A DNA stretch of 52,644 nucleotides from JAEYFP01 sp964566545 (GCA_964566545.1 CAZMIX010000012.1:1-52644); one strand, 5' to 3'. Counted from the first letter of the stretch, positions 17,052-26,067 are shown. The notes: generated by a model not told the origin, from the letters alone. Numbers and translations are program-made.

Positions 17052-17080
17052 AGTTTAATCTTGCCGCCTTCAAAAGTCAA
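17052..17080 (-). promoter_or_regulatory. Probable promoter of the tetR-type gene
   Basis: On the minus strand, TTGACT (17080-17075), a 17-base spacer and TAAACT (17057-17052). The -35 lies inside the left arm of the palindrome. The leader to the start at 16836 would be about 210 nt. In the leader (16837-17050) I see no further feature. Confidence 0.5.
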
Positions 17081-17122
17081 TACAAAATGTGAAAAAAATT
17101 TCACATTTTGTATTGACTTTTG
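17071..17122. repeat. Perfect 24-bp inverted repeat, likely TetR operator
   Basis: The arm 17071-17094 is the exact reverse complement of 17099-17122, with an AAAA centre. Each arm contains TTGACT, the -35 of an outward-facing promoter. A dimeric TetR protein bound here would block both promoters. The length exceeds a usual 15-20 bp TetR site and could hold two dimers. Confidence 0.75.
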
Positions 17123-17140
17123 GAACAGGAATGCTAAAAT
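17113..17140 (+). promoter_or_regulatory. Promoter of the first exporter cassette
   Basis: TTGACT (17113-17118), a 16-base spacer and TAAAAT (17135-17140). The -35 is in the right arm of the 24-bp palindrome. A smaller inverted repeat, AATATGAA/TTCATATT (17151-17158 with 17165-17172), follows near the transcription start. Confidence 0.65.
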
Positions 17141-17246
17141 AAAAAAGTGAAATATGAAAAAAAATTCATATTCTAATGAACAATTATAAAAAAGATTTGC
17201 CAAATAAAATAAAATTAGCAATCATGATTTATGACGGAGGAAAATG

Positions 17247-18660
17247 ATGAGAATGAAAAAGACAGTGACCGGAATCGGAGCCGGCGTCGTTTTAATCGGA
17301 GGAGCCGTATTTTTTACGGCATTTGCAGGAAAGCCGGCATCCTATGCGGCTGCTGAGGCGGTGTATGCTTCGGTGGCTCAGGAGGTGGAGGTGACCGGCG
17401 ATGTGCATGGAGAGCAGGAGACGACCTATTATGCGCAGGTCACTGCGCCGATCAGTATGCTGACTCTTTCGGTCGGGGACAGCGTAAGCAGTGGCGAGCA
17501 ATTGCTTGCCTATGATACGTCCGATCTGGAAAAGGCGGTGGAGGAGGCAGTACTGACCGCCGAGTCGAGCGAGAGCAGCGTTAAGGGACAGGTGCAGGAG
17601 AGCAATGAAAATAAGGCCAAATATGATCAGGCAGCTATTGATGAGATGATTTATCAGTATTTATATGCGGCCGCCAGAGCGGATTCCAACGGACTTTCCC
17701 AGGATCAGTATCAGGAGGGTTGGGATATCAACTGCATCGCGGATGGAATCAACCAGCGGATCGCGGGAAAACAGAATTCCGTCGCGGAAAAGACAAAGGA
17801 AATGAACGGAATCGAGGATAAGACTTCCCAGCAGTACAAGGATCTCGTTTCGCAGATCGGTGATTTGAATGTCGAAATTGCATCGCTTCAAAAGGATCTT
17901 ACGAATCTGCCAAATGGCGAGATGACACCGGAGGAATACGCGCATTATACGAGCGATACAAATCTGATGGAGGATATTACCAGAAACTGGACACAGGCCA
18001 CGACAGAAAAGAGCGCATATGAAAACCAGATTCTAAATAGCCATCAAAAGGAACAACTGGAAAAAACGCACGAGCTGACGGAGCTTGGCGCGAGCACGGC
18101 GCAGGAAAATCTGATCAAGGCGCAAGCCGGCGTGTTTGCCGATTTTTCCGGCATTGTGACGCTGCTGCCTGTAAAGCAGGGCGCCGTCGTTGCGAAAGGC
18201 ACGCCGCTCCTTACGATGGAGAGCAGCGAAGAATTAAAGGTAGACACACAGGTATCCAAATATGATATCGGAAAAATAAAAGAAGGACAGCGCGCGCTGA
18301 TTACGGTTGCCGGAAACGAATATGACGGAATCGTGAGTGAAATCAAACGCTTTGCGCAGGGAGTGACCTCCGACAAGGCGAAGGTGACGGTTGCCGTTCA
18401 CATTGATAATCCCGATGAGAATGTGTATCTTGGCTTGGAAGCGGATGTGACGATTTATACGCAGGAAAAGGAGCAGGTGCTTACGATTCCGGCAGAAGCC
18501 CGCTATGTGGATGATAACGGCGATTATTGCTATGTGATCAGGGATGGCGTCGTGGCAAAGCAGTACTTTACGTCAGGCATCGGCTCGGATGAGACGGTCG
18601 AGGTTTTGGATGGAATCAAAGAAGGCGAGGTCGTCATCACGGATGCCGTTACCGATGAGC
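17247..18660 (+). CDS. HlyD-type membrane fusion adaptor of exporter 1 (3' end in assembly gap)
   Basis: This is a predicted membrane-anchored adaptor linking an ABC pump to the cell surface. An N-terminal membrane helix (GIGAGVVLIGGAVFFTAFAG) is followed by a biotinyl-lipoyl half (PISMLTLSVGDSVSSGEQLLAYDTSDLEKA), a long coiled-coil hairpin (about residues 90-290), the second half (FSGIVTLLPVKQGAVVAKGTPLL) and a beta-barrel domain. GGAGG at 17236-17240 is 6 bases before ATG 17247; 17244 is an alternative. After the N run, the matching end is IGRKAVSK and a stop at 18695-18697 that overlaps the ATPase start as ATGA, so the gene is probably complete in the organism. The open frame straight through the ten N is false. 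Confidence 0.87.
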
Positions 18661-18670
18661 NNNNNNNNNN
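18661..18670. other. Assembly gap of ten N inside the adaptor gene
   Basis: The reading frame left of the gap and the plausible ending on the right (IGRKAVSK-stop) agree only if the gap is really 2, 5, 8, 11... bases. The ten N are a placeholder. Confidence 0.95.
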
Positions 18671-18693
18671 ATCGGCAGGAAGGCAGTGTCAAA

Positions 18694-19500
18694 ATGAGAT
18701 TTCTTACAAGGCCGGAAAAAGAAAAGCCGCTCAAGGATATTCATGATATGAGCGAAATCACCTCTTTGGAGGAGCTGTCACAGGAGGAATCGGAAAACGG
18801 TGTTTTAATAGAATTTAAAAATGTTTCAAAGGAATATAAACGTGGTGACCGGATTTTTTATGCGCTCAAGGATGTGAATCTCACCATTTATGAAGGCGAG
18901 CTAGTCGTGATTTTAGGCCCGTCCGGTGCCGGCAAGAGCACGCTTCTCAATCTGCTTGGCGGCATGGATTCCGCGAGCGGAGGGGAAATTTGGTTTGACG
19001 GAGAGGATTTGACGACGTTTACGGATAACCAATTGACGCAGTACCGGGCGGGAAACGTCGGCGTCGTATTCCAGTTTTATAATCTCATTCCGACCCTGAC
19101 CGCCTATGAAAATGTGGCGCTGATGCGCGATATAGAAAAAAATACGCTGGATCCGAAGGAGGCGCTTGCGGCTGTCGGTCTTGCGGATCATATGCACCAG
19201 TTTCCTTCCCAGATGTCGGGCGGCGAGCAGCAGCGGACATCGATTGCGCGTGCGGTTGCCAAAAATCCGAAGCTGTTGTTATGCGATGAGCCAACCGGCG
19301 CGCTCGATACGGATACTGGGAGGGATGTGCTTTCGCTTTTGCAGCGCATGAGCCGGGAAAGAAAGCGGACGGTCATCATGGTGACGCATAACAGCTCCTT
19401 TGCTGACATTGCGAATACGGTCATCCGCGTGAAAAACGGAACGATCAAGGACGTGACAAAAAATGCCCATCCGAAAGATGCAGACGAGGTGAGCTGGTGA
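18694..19500 (+). CDS. ABC exporter ATP-binding protein (LolD/MacB type), exporter 1
   Basis: This cytoplasmic ATPase drives the FtsX-type permease encoded next. It has 268 residues: Walker A GPSGAGKST, Q-loop VVFQFYNLIPTLTAYENV, signature SGGEQQRTSIARA, Walker B LLLCDEPTGALD and H-loop VMVTHNSS. About 35 residues, rich in charged amino acids, precede the domain. ATG 18694 overlaps the adaptor stop (ATGA) and has AGGAAGG upstream; ATG 18750 is an alternative. The 3' end overlaps the permease start. The family exports lipids, peptides or drugs; the substrate cannot be predicted. Confidence 0.92.
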   Translation: MRFLTRPEKEKPLKDIHDMSEITSLEELSQEESENGVLIEFKNVSKEYKRGDRIFYALKDVNLTIYEGELVVILGPSGAGKSTLLNLLGGMDSASGGEIWFDGEDLTTFTDNQLTQYRAGNVGVVFQFYNLIPTLTAYENVALMRDIEKNTLDPKEALAAVGLADHMHQFPSQMSGGEQQRTSIARAVAKNPKLLLCDEPTGALDTDTGRDVLSLLQRMSRERKRTVIMVTHNSSFADIANTVIRVKNGTIKDVTKNAHPKDADEVSW

Positions 19501-21788
19501 TGCTGTTAAGAAAATTATGGAGAGATTTGCTGCAAAATAAAACTCAGTTCCTTTCCATTTTCCTGATGTCATTCGTAGGCATGTGGATTTTTGTAGGGCT
19601 GGATGCGGAAAGCTCCGGTGCAGGGCAGGCTGCCGATACGTATTATGAGGAATATAACCTTGCCGATTTGTGGGTACAGGGTGCTGATTTTTCGGAGGAT
19701 GACTTAAAAAGCGTGCTGTCCGCCAAGGGCGTCAAAAATGCGGAGCGGCGGTTTTTACTGAATGGGACAGCGGAGCTTGAGGGGAATCCTTATCTGTATA
19801 TCGGTTTTCTAACATCAAATGACATTTCAAAGCTCGTGCTGACGCAGGGAGAGGCATACAAAGAGGGCAAGGATGGCATCTGGATCACGGGGGATTTTGC
19901 AAAAGCGAAGCGCCTTGAAATCGGCGATACCCTTTCGGTAAAAATCAAAGGACAGAAGGCGGAGAGCATCATCCGCGGCTTCGTCGAGTCTCCGGAATAT
20001 ATCTATTACATATCAGATACGGATATGATGTATCCTGATTATACGAAATACGGGCTTGTGTTTCTGTCCGATACGCAGTATCCGGATCAGGCGCTTCCGA
20101 TCTATAACCAGATTTTGATAGATGCGGATGATTCGGTCGATTTGCAGGTGATGAAGGAAGAAGTGGAAGCGCTACTAGACCGGGATGATGTGGTTGTTAC
20201 AGACAGAAAGCAAAATATGAGCTACCAGACATTTGATTCCGAGGTCAGCCAGCATAAAGCGATGGGCGTCATGTTTTCCACCGTATTCCTTTTGATCGCA
20301 CTGCTCGGTATCGTGACGACGATGGCGCGGGTTACGTCAAATCAGCGGACGCAGATCGGCACGATGAAGGCACTCGGCTTTTCTAAATGGGTCATCACGA
20401 AACATTATGTTTCCTATGGGCTTGTAATCAGCCTTGTGGGCAGTCTGCTAGGCGCCTGGGTCGGGTACTATACGTTTCCTAAGCTGATCCTCAGCATGTT
20501 TGAGGGTGTTTATAAGGTGCCGAATCTGCGCGGAGCGTTTACTTCTTCCTCCGCCTTAGCGATCGTGTTTGCCGTTGTCATATCGACGTTTGTAAGTTTT
20601 TTAGCATGCAGAAAGGAACTGGCAGACCCGCCTGCCGTGACACTAAAGCCTGCGGCGCCAAAGAAAATAAAGCATAGCGCGCTGGAAAAAAGCCGTTTCT
20701 GGCTGATGCTGAATTTCTCCACGCAGTGGAATTTAAGAGATGTGCTCCGCAATAAGGTGAGAAGCATCATGGGAATTGTCGGCGTTACCGGCTGTACAAT
20801 GCTGATGCTTTGTGCGTTTGGCTGCCGTGATGCGGTCAAGGGCATGGTGGATAAAATGTACGGGGAGCTTCTGACCGGAGAGAATAAAATCATGCTTTCT
20901 TCCGAAACGGACTATGCGGAGGCGTTTGACTATGCGAAGCAATACGGAGGTCAGATGGTGGAAGAGGCCGCTGTCGAATTTCTATCGGACAGCGCGCGTA
21001 AAAACGGAACGGTAACGGTCGTCGATAACGGAAATTATATTCACTTTCAGGATGAAACGCTTAAGAACATTCCGCTGACCCAAAACGGGATCGCTTTAAC
21101 CCGTAAGATGGCGCAAAATTTAAACGTGAAGCAGGGCGATTTTATTAAATGGCATGTGATCGGCGATGACGAGTGGCAATATACACGGATTTCACAGATT
21201 TACAGGAACCCGTCCATGCAGGGCATCGCTATGACGCGCGATACATTTGAGTCGCTGGAGTACACCTTTATGCCGACGTCCATCTGGACGAATAAATCCG
21301 TACCGAAATCGCTGTCTGACGAAGATGCGGTACAGGCGGTGTTAAATATAGCCGAAATGAAATCGGGGTTTCATGAAAATATGGAGATGATGAATGTCAT
21401 GATCGGAATGATGGTGACAGGGGCCGTTGTGCTGGGACTCGTCGTTCTTTATAATCTCGGTGTGCTGTCTTTTGTGGAAAAAATGCGCGAAATCGCCACG
21501 CTCAAGGTGCTTGGTTTTAAATCGATCAGAATTCGCGGCATTTTGCAAAAGCAGAATATCTGGCTCACGGTGCTCGGCATTTTGTTCGGCATTCCAATTG
21601 GTTACGGGCTTCTCCTCTTAATCTGCGGCACGATGTCTGAAACGATGGATTTGATCCCGGTCATTTCGATGCTATCCTATTTTTATTCGGTCGGCGGCAC
21701 GTTTCTCGTCTCGATCGGCGTCAATCTGATGCTGTCCGGTAAGGTGAAGACGATCGATATGGTGGATGCCCTAAAGGGAGTAGAATAG
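19500..21788 (+). CDS. FtsX-type ABC permease with two FtsX domains, exporter 1
   Basis: This is a large membrane permease of 762 residues. An N-terminal membrane helix (FLSIFLMSFVGMWIFVGL) is followed by an extracellular domain and a first three-helix FtsX unit near residue 255 (MGVMFSTVFLLIALLGIVTT, ending FVSFLACRKE). A second helix-domain-helix set follows (IMGIVGVTGCTMLMLCAFG, then MMVTGAVVLGLVVLYNLGVL to the end). The Thr/Lys-rich IGTMKALGFSKWVI and IATLKVLGFKSIRIR elements are the coupling helices that contact the ATPase. The start overlaps the ATPase stop as TGATG; the in-frame GTG at 19497 is an alternative. It is last in the cassette, before a long hairpin. Confidence 0.9.
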   Translation: MLLRKLWRDLLQNKTQFLSIFLMSFVGMWIFVGLDAESSGAGQAADTYYEEYNLADLWVQGADFSEDDLKSVLSAKGVKNAERRFLLNGTAELEGNPYLYIGFLTSNDISKLVLTQGEAYKEGKDGIWITGDFAKAKRLEIGDTLSVKIKGQKAESIIRGFVESPEYIYYISDTDMMYPDYTKYGLVFLSDTQYPDQALPIYNQILIDADDSVDLQVMKEEVEALLDRDDVVVTDRKQNMSYQTFDSEVSQHKAMGVMFSTVFLLIALLGIVTTMARVTSNQRTQIGTMKALGFSKWVITKHYVSYGLVISLVGSLLGAWVGYYTFPKLILSMFEGVYKVPNLRGAFTSSSALAIVFAVVISTFVSFLACRKELADPPAVTLKPAAPKKIKHSALEKSRFWLMLNFSTQWNLRDVLRNKVRSIMGIVGVTGCTMLMLCAFGCRDAVKGMVDKMYGELLTGENKIMLSSETDYAEAFDYAKQYGGQMVEEAAVEFLSDSARKNGTVTVVDNGNYIHFQDETLKNIPLTQNGIALTRKMAQNLNVKQGDFIKWHVIGDDEWQYTRISQIYRNPSMQGIAMTRDTFESLEYTFMPTSIWTNKSVPKSLSDEDAVQAVLNIAEMKSGFHENMEMMNVMIGMMVTGAVVLGLVVLYNLGVLSFVEKMREIATLKVLGFKSIRIRGILQKQNIWLTVLGILFGIPIGYGLLLLICGTMSETMDLIPVISMLSYFYSVGGTFLVSIGVNLMLSGKVKTIDMVDALKGVE

Positions 21789-21817
21789 AGTAATGCATAA
21801 AACAATTGCATAAAGAA

Positions 21818-21871
21818 ATAAAATAATTTTAACATGGAATTATTATTAATTTCATGTTAAAATTATTTTAT
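21818..21871. repeat. Long AT-rich inverted repeat after exporter 1
   Basis: A 19-bp perfect stem (21818-21836 with 21853-21871) continues inward for several more pairs after a G-U pair. It begins 30 bp after the permease stop, so it may be a terminator, although no separate T-tract follows. A perfect 14-bp palindrome GCGCATATATGCGC lies just downstream at 21876-21889. Confidence 0.6.
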
Positions 21872-21945
21872 ACGTGCGCATATATGCGCGGGATATTTTT
21901 GTGGCAACCGCTGCAGAACAGAAAACATAGGATGGTGGAAGTAAC

Positions 21946-22236
21946 ATGGATTATGAAATAACATCCATACGGGACAACTGGATTTTTATCCGACATAATT
22001 ACAGGGATGAATTAGACGGCTTTATTATGCTGATTAAGAGTATAGAAGGGGAACTAGACGGCAGAATCATTCAGGTAGACAGCGATGTGATTCAGTATAC
22101 AATTGACAAAGACCCTTACCGTCTCGTTTACCGGTGGGATACGAAAGAGGGAATCGCCGTCATTCTTGAAAATATGAATGATGAGGAAGCGGTGCTTCAG
22201 ATGCTACAGTATCATTTTGAAAAACTCAACGATTAA
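21946..22236 (+). CDS. Small protein of unknown function
   Basis: I do not recognise this 96-residue protein. It is acidic, soluble, without a signal peptide or membrane segment. It alternates short strands (YEITSIRDNWIFIRHNY, GRIIQVDSDVIQYTI, YRLVYRWDTKEGIAVIL) with a C-terminal helix (DEEAVLQMLQYHFEKLND), suggesting a small alpha/beta fold. GGTGGAAG lies 6 bases before ATG. It stands alone between two convergent exporter cassettes, with hairpins on both sides, so it may be independently transcribed. Codon use and a good ribosome site favour a real gene. Confidence 0.65.
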   Translation: MDYEITSIRDNWIFIRHNYRDELDGFIMLIKSIEGELDGRIIQVDSDVIQYTIDKDPYRLVYRWDTKEGIAVILENMNDEEAVLQMLQYHFEKLND

Positions 22237-22241
22237 ATAGC

Positions 22242-22282
22242 AAAAAGGAGCAGACGGATTTTGAATTTATCTGCTCCTTTTT
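22242..22282. terminator. Bidirectional terminator
   Basis: AAAAAGGAGCAGA (22242-22254) pairs with TCTGCTCCTTTTT (22270-22282). The stem ends in A-run/T-run, so it can stop transcription of the small gene on the plus strand and of the exporter 2 operon on the minus strand. Confidence 0.8.
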
Positions 22283-22299
22283 AGTGCCGGAAAATTCTG

Positions 22300-23532
22300 C
22301 TATTCGTGCCGCAGCGCTTCAATCGGGTTTAGCTTCGCAGCTTTTTTTGCGGGGTAAATGCCGAAGAACAGGCCGACGCAGGAGGAGAACAAACTTGCGA
22401 TCAACACCGTGCCGATCGTCACCTTGGCCGTGTACCCTATAAGGGCACAGATGCCGAAGGCACCCAAAATACCGATCAAAATGCCGATAATACCGCCAAT
22501 TAAGGTGATGATTGCCGATTCGGAAAGAAACTGCGTCAAAATGGATTCGGTTCTGGCGCCGAGCGCTTTGCGGATACCGATTTCGCGTGTGCGTTCCGTG
22601 ACGGATACAAGCATGATATTCATAACGCCGATACCGCCGACGAGCAGCGAGATAGAGGCAACAAAAATGATGAAAATCGTAATAATATTCAAGACGTTGT
22701 CAATCATGGAAAGCTGGTCGTTGAAATCCTCCAGCAAGAACAGTCCTTCGCCGCGCACATTATAGCGGGCTTCCAAAAGATTGATTGTGGCCGTATAGAT
22801 TTCTTTGGAATATTCGGCTCCCTCGCCGACGATGTATGCGCCGTCAAAGCCTTCTATATAAAAACCAAAGGCAGAATTTAATACGGTGTAGGGCATCTCG
22901 ATTTTGACTCGATCGGCCTCGCCGGTCAGCATGTTGAGCATGGCGGAGGTGCTGTTCTGACGGATACCCATAACGTATAGCTCGACAGTGGAGCCGTACA
23001 GCGTCACCTCAAAGGGCATTCCGATGACGTTTTCCGTCGTTCCGAACAGGCTTTTTGCGCCGCTTTCTGAGATGACGCATCCCTTGTCGCCGTTTTCGAC
23101 GTTCTCACGGCTGAAATAAGTACCCTTGATAATCGGCTCGTTGGAAACATACAGCAGTCCCTCCGTGCCGGCATCGATGATCGCATCTAGATCCTGTCCT
23201 TTTGCACCGCTGACCGTGCCGCCCCACATGCTGTAGTTAGGTGTAACTGCCTTGACATGCGGCACTTTTTCCTGAATCGCATCGAAATCATCCTGTGTAA
23301 ATTCCAAAAGATTTTCTTTTTGTTTCGTCGAATCCAAATATACGTAAAGCTGTCCGCCCGCATAGCTGTTTAACTCATCATTGATTCCGGCCTTGACTCC
23401 GTTACCGATTGAAATGATCATGATAACGGAGGAAATACCGATAATAATGCCAAGCATTGTGAGCAGGGAACGACCCTTATTTGATTTTATGTTGGCAACT
23501 GCCATTTTTAAATACTCTATAAATTGTGTCAT
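22300..23532 (-). CDS. MacB-type ABC permease, exporter 2
   Basis: This is a membrane permease of 410 residues with the standard MacB/LolE layout. One N-terminal helix (SLLTMLGIIIGISSVIMIIS) is followed by a periplasmic-type MacB_PCD domain (about residues 45-275) and three C-terminal helices (IITIFIIFVASISLLVGGIGVMN..., ending AAKLNPIEALRHE). The coupling helix TERTREIGIRKALGAR and the final NPIEALRHE are hallmarks. It is the last gene of a minus-strand operon after the adaptor and ATPase, 45 bp behind the adaptor, and it ends at a bidirectional terminator. Confidence 0.93.
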   Translation of the reverse strand: MTQFIEYLKMAVANIKSNKGRSLLTMLGIIIGISSVIMIISIGNGVKAGINDELNSYAGGQLYVYLDSTKQKENLLEFTQDDFDAIQEKVPHVKAVTPNYSMWGGTVSGAKGQDLDAIIDAGTEGLLYVSNEPIIKGTYFSRENVENGDKGCVISESGAKSLFGTTENVIGMPFEVTLYGSTVELYVMGIRQNSTSAMLNMLTGEADRVKIEMPYTVLNSAFGFYIEGFDGAYIVGEGAEYSKEIYTATINLLEARYNVRGEGLFLLEDFNDQLSMIDNVLNIITIFIIFVASISLLVGGIGVMNIMLVSVTERTREIGIRKALGARTESILTQFLSESAIITLIGGIIGILIGILGAFGICALIGYTAKVTIGTVLIASLFSSCVGLFFGIYPAKKAAKLNPIEALRHE

Positions 23533-23577
23533 GTTTTGGCTCCAAGCCTCCTGATGTCTGTTAGATGCGTTCCACGG

Positions 23578-25317
23578 TTAATCGAGAGCGGCTCCGGCAT
23601 TGACGGAAGTATCCGCCTCCGAGATCTCTTCTTCATCCGAAGCGCCGGTATCCGTTTCATCCGGATCTTCTTTCTGCGGCAGAACCGGCGTAGCCTTCAT
23701 ACCGTCCTCAATCTGGATCGTATAATCGTTGACGAGCAGATCACCCATCTCAATTCCGGACTTGATTTCGATAAAGGTATCAGATGTAACGCCCGTTGTT
23801 ACATTACGCCTTGTGACGATGCCATCCTTTACAATATAGCAGAAGGAGCCGGCATTGTCGGTATTGATTGTTTCGACGGGAGCGAGCAGCACTTGATCCG
23901 CTTTGGCCACATGTATGATGACCTTTGCCTCCACACCGAGAAAAATAGTATCGTCAGGATTATCAATTTGTACCTGTGCGGTGATGACAGGCGTTCCTTG
24001 TTCGTTGTTCTGTGCTTTTTTATTAATTTTAGTAATACTGCCTATATAGGTGTTTCCGGCGATTGTGATATCGGCGATCTGGCCAATGGAGATTTTATCA
24101 AGATTATATTTTGTGATGGTTACATCAACATAAACTTCCTGTGTGCTTTCTACCGTGAGCAGAGGGCCGCCCTTTGCCACAAGAGAGCCGCTGACTGCAG
24201 TAGCTTCCGTGATGATGCCGTCAAAATCCGAGCGAATGCCGGCCTGCGCGGCTGCAAGCTCTACAGAGGCCTGCGAAGCGGAAAGCTGTGTTATTTCGTT
24301 ATCTACCTTAAGCTTTTCTTTTTGGTTTGCATCTAGGATCGCATTTTTGGCAGCTTCCATCTTGGATTCATCCTTGGCCAGATAGCTTTGCATATCGGAG
24401 AGCAGATTTTGCGCTTCTGCAAGCTGTTTGCTTTCGTCAGCCGTATTGACAAGGCTGGAGGTAGAAGACATTGCCCCACTCAATTTAGCCTCCTCTGTGC
24501 TGATGTCAGTCAGGCTGTTCTGCAAATCAACGTAGCGTTGGTGATTTGGATCACTAGAGTCTGCGATAGCATTTTGTGAAAGGCTGCTGACCTCCTTCTG
24601 AATGGAAGCGGCTTCTTCGCTCTTTGTATTTAGTTTTTTCTGCAGGCCGTCTCTGACGCACTGCGCGGACTGGGACACATCATAGGTTTTGTTTGCGATC
24701 GCATAGTTAAGATCATTGATATACGCGCGCTGTGCTACGATCAAAAGCTTATAAAGCTCCACATTTGCGGAGGCAATTTGATAATCGGTCTTGTTTTGGG
24801 AGCTTTCCGAAAGGTTGTGGTTATAGTCGGCGCTTGCAGAGGTGGCTGTCAACGCAGCTTTTTGTGCGGCAACCTCTAAATCAGATGTATCAAAGGTAAC
24901 TAAAACATCTTCCGCCTTTACCACGTCACCCACCTTGTAATCACATTTTTGAATCGTTGTGCCAACAGGTGCAAAGTATGTTTTAGAAACGGAGCTTTTG
25001 ACAAATCCCGAGGTGCTGATTGTCTCCTCAACGGAGCCGGCAGCAGCTTCCGTGACCGAAACCGGAAGTCCGTTACTTGCGGCGACTGCATTTCTGACGA
25101 CGCTTGCGGCGATGATCACGACAATAAGAATCGCCGCAATAATAGCTATTTTACGCCCCTTCTTTTTAGGACGTTTTTTTTCGGGGGCAAGGGAAACTTC
25201 CTCTAAATCAGGATCGTTGTCGGATATAGCCTTTGAATCAGCGGACTCCGGTATCGATATATTGTCCCCTTCCGACAAAATTGCCGGTTCTGTTTCCAGT
25301 GTGTGCTTACGCTTCAT
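23578..25317 (-). CDS. HlyD-type membrane fusion adaptor, exporter 2
   Basis: This is a 579-residue adaptor. A cytoplasmic acidic/basic tail of about 60 residues precedes one membrane helix (IAIIAAILIVVIIAASVV). Then come the first lipoyl half (TTIQKCDYKVGDVVKAEDVLVTFDTSDL), a long coiled coil (about residues 140-340), the second half (FDGIITEATAVSGSLVAKGGPLL), a beta-barrel and a membrane-proximal domain. The start is ATG 25317 because GAGGAGG lies 6 bases upstream; the longer frame begins inside the ATPase gene. It overlaps the ATPase stop by 11 bp. The tail and coiled coil are longer than in the adaptor of exporter 1. Confidence 0.9.
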   Translation of the reverse strand: MKRKHTLETEPAILSEGDNISIPESADSKAISDNDPDLEEVSLAPEKKRPKKKGRKIAIIAAILIVVIIAASVVRNAVAASNGLPVSVTEAAAGSVEETISTSGFVKSSVSKTYFAPVGTTIQKCDYKVGDVVKAEDVLVTFDTSDLEVAAQKAALTATSASADYNHNLSESSQNKTDYQIASANVELYKLLIVAQRAYINDLNYAIANKTYDVSQSAQCVRDGLQKKLNTKSEEAASIQKEVSSLSQNAIADSSDPNHQRYVDLQNSLTDISTEEAKLSGAMSSTSSLVNTADESKQLAEAQNLLSDMQSYLAKDESKMEAAKNAILDANQKEKLKVDNEITQLSASQASVELAAAQAGIRSDFDGIITEATAVSGSLVAKGGPLLTVESTQEVYVDVTITKYNLDKISIGQIADITIAGNTYIGSITKINKKAQNNEQGTPVITAQVQIDNPDDTIFLGVEAKVIIHVAKADQVLLAPVETINTDNAGSFCYIVKDGIVTRRNVTTGVTSDTFIEIKSGIEMGDLLVNDYTIQIEDGMKATPVLPQKEDPDETDTGASDEEEISEADTSVNAGAALD

Positions 25318-26011
25318 TTGAATCCTCCTCATGATAGTAATCTGCTTCAATTTCACCATCTTTTATTTTAACAACACGCTTTGCCTGTTCGGCAATTTCT
25401 TCGTCGTGGGTAATTAGGATTACGGTATGTCCTTCTTTATGAAGTTCCTTCAAAATATGAATGATTTCTCTTGTGGAATGGGAATCCAGATTGCCGGTCG
25501 GCTCATCGGCTAAAATAATTGGCGGAGCCTGTGCGACCGCGCGGGCGATCGCGACACGCTGCTGCTGGCCGCCGGACATTTCTGCAGGATGATGCGACAT
25601 CCGGGAGCCGAGTCCGACCTTTTCAAGTGCGGTAATGGCGAGTTGTTCCCGTTTGCTGTGAGAAACGCCCCGGTACATCAGCGGGAGTTCCACATTTTCC
25701 AGCGCCGTCAATCCGGCAATCAGGTTAAAGCCCTGAAAAACAAAGCCGATTTCCTGATTGCGGATATCGGACAGCTCGTTGTCCGTCATGTTTGAGACAT
25801 CATGTCCGTCGAGGTAGTATTTTCCGCGTGTCGGGACATCGAGACATCCGAGCATATTCATTAATGTGGATTTTCCGCTTCCGGAGTGTCCGATGATTGC
25901 AACAAACTCTCCTCTGTGAATAATCAGATTGACGTGATTTAAGGCCCGAACCTCATTTTCGCCGGGGTTATAAATTTTGCACATGTTCTTAATTGTAATT
26001 AATGCTTCCAA
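25307..26011 (-). CDS. ABC exporter ATP-binding protein (MacB/LolD type), exporter 2
   Basis: This is the ATPase of the second exporter, 234 residues, the usual length. Walker A GHSGSGKST, Q-loop GFVFQGFNLIAGLTALENVELP, signature MSGGQQQRVAIARA, Walker B IILADEPTGNLDS and H-loop ILITHDEE are all present. GAGGAGG is placed just before the ATG. It is first in the operon ATPase-adaptor-permease, a different gene order from exporter 1 (adaptor-ATPase-permease), so the two cassettes are not a simple duplication. Confidence 0.94.
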   Translation of the reverse strand: MEALITIKNMCKIYNPGENEVRALNHVNLIIHRGEFVAIIGHSGSGKSTLMNMLGCLDVPTRGKYYLDGHDVSNMTDNELSDIRNQEIGFVFQGFNLIAGLTALENVELPLMYRGVSHSKREQLAITALEKVGLGSRMSHHPAEMSGGQQQRVAIARAVAQAPPIILADEPTGNLDSHSTREIIHILKELHKEGHTVILITHDEEIAEQAKRVVKIKDGEIEADYYHEEDSNEA

Positions 26012-26067
26012 TTGCCCCTCCTCATAGTGCGCCTGCTTTTTCTGAAAAACTGTATTAAATTAATAAT

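Noticed and set aside
17015..17221. 68-codon minus-strand frame over the tetR palindrome
   Set aside because: Produced by the AT-rich promoter region; it spans the operator and both promoters.
23524..24336. 270-codon plus-strand open frame opposite the exporter 2 adaptor
   Set aside because: The minus-strand adaptor has clear domains over the same bases; the plus-strand product has many Cys/Arg/Phe residues typical of a shadow frame.
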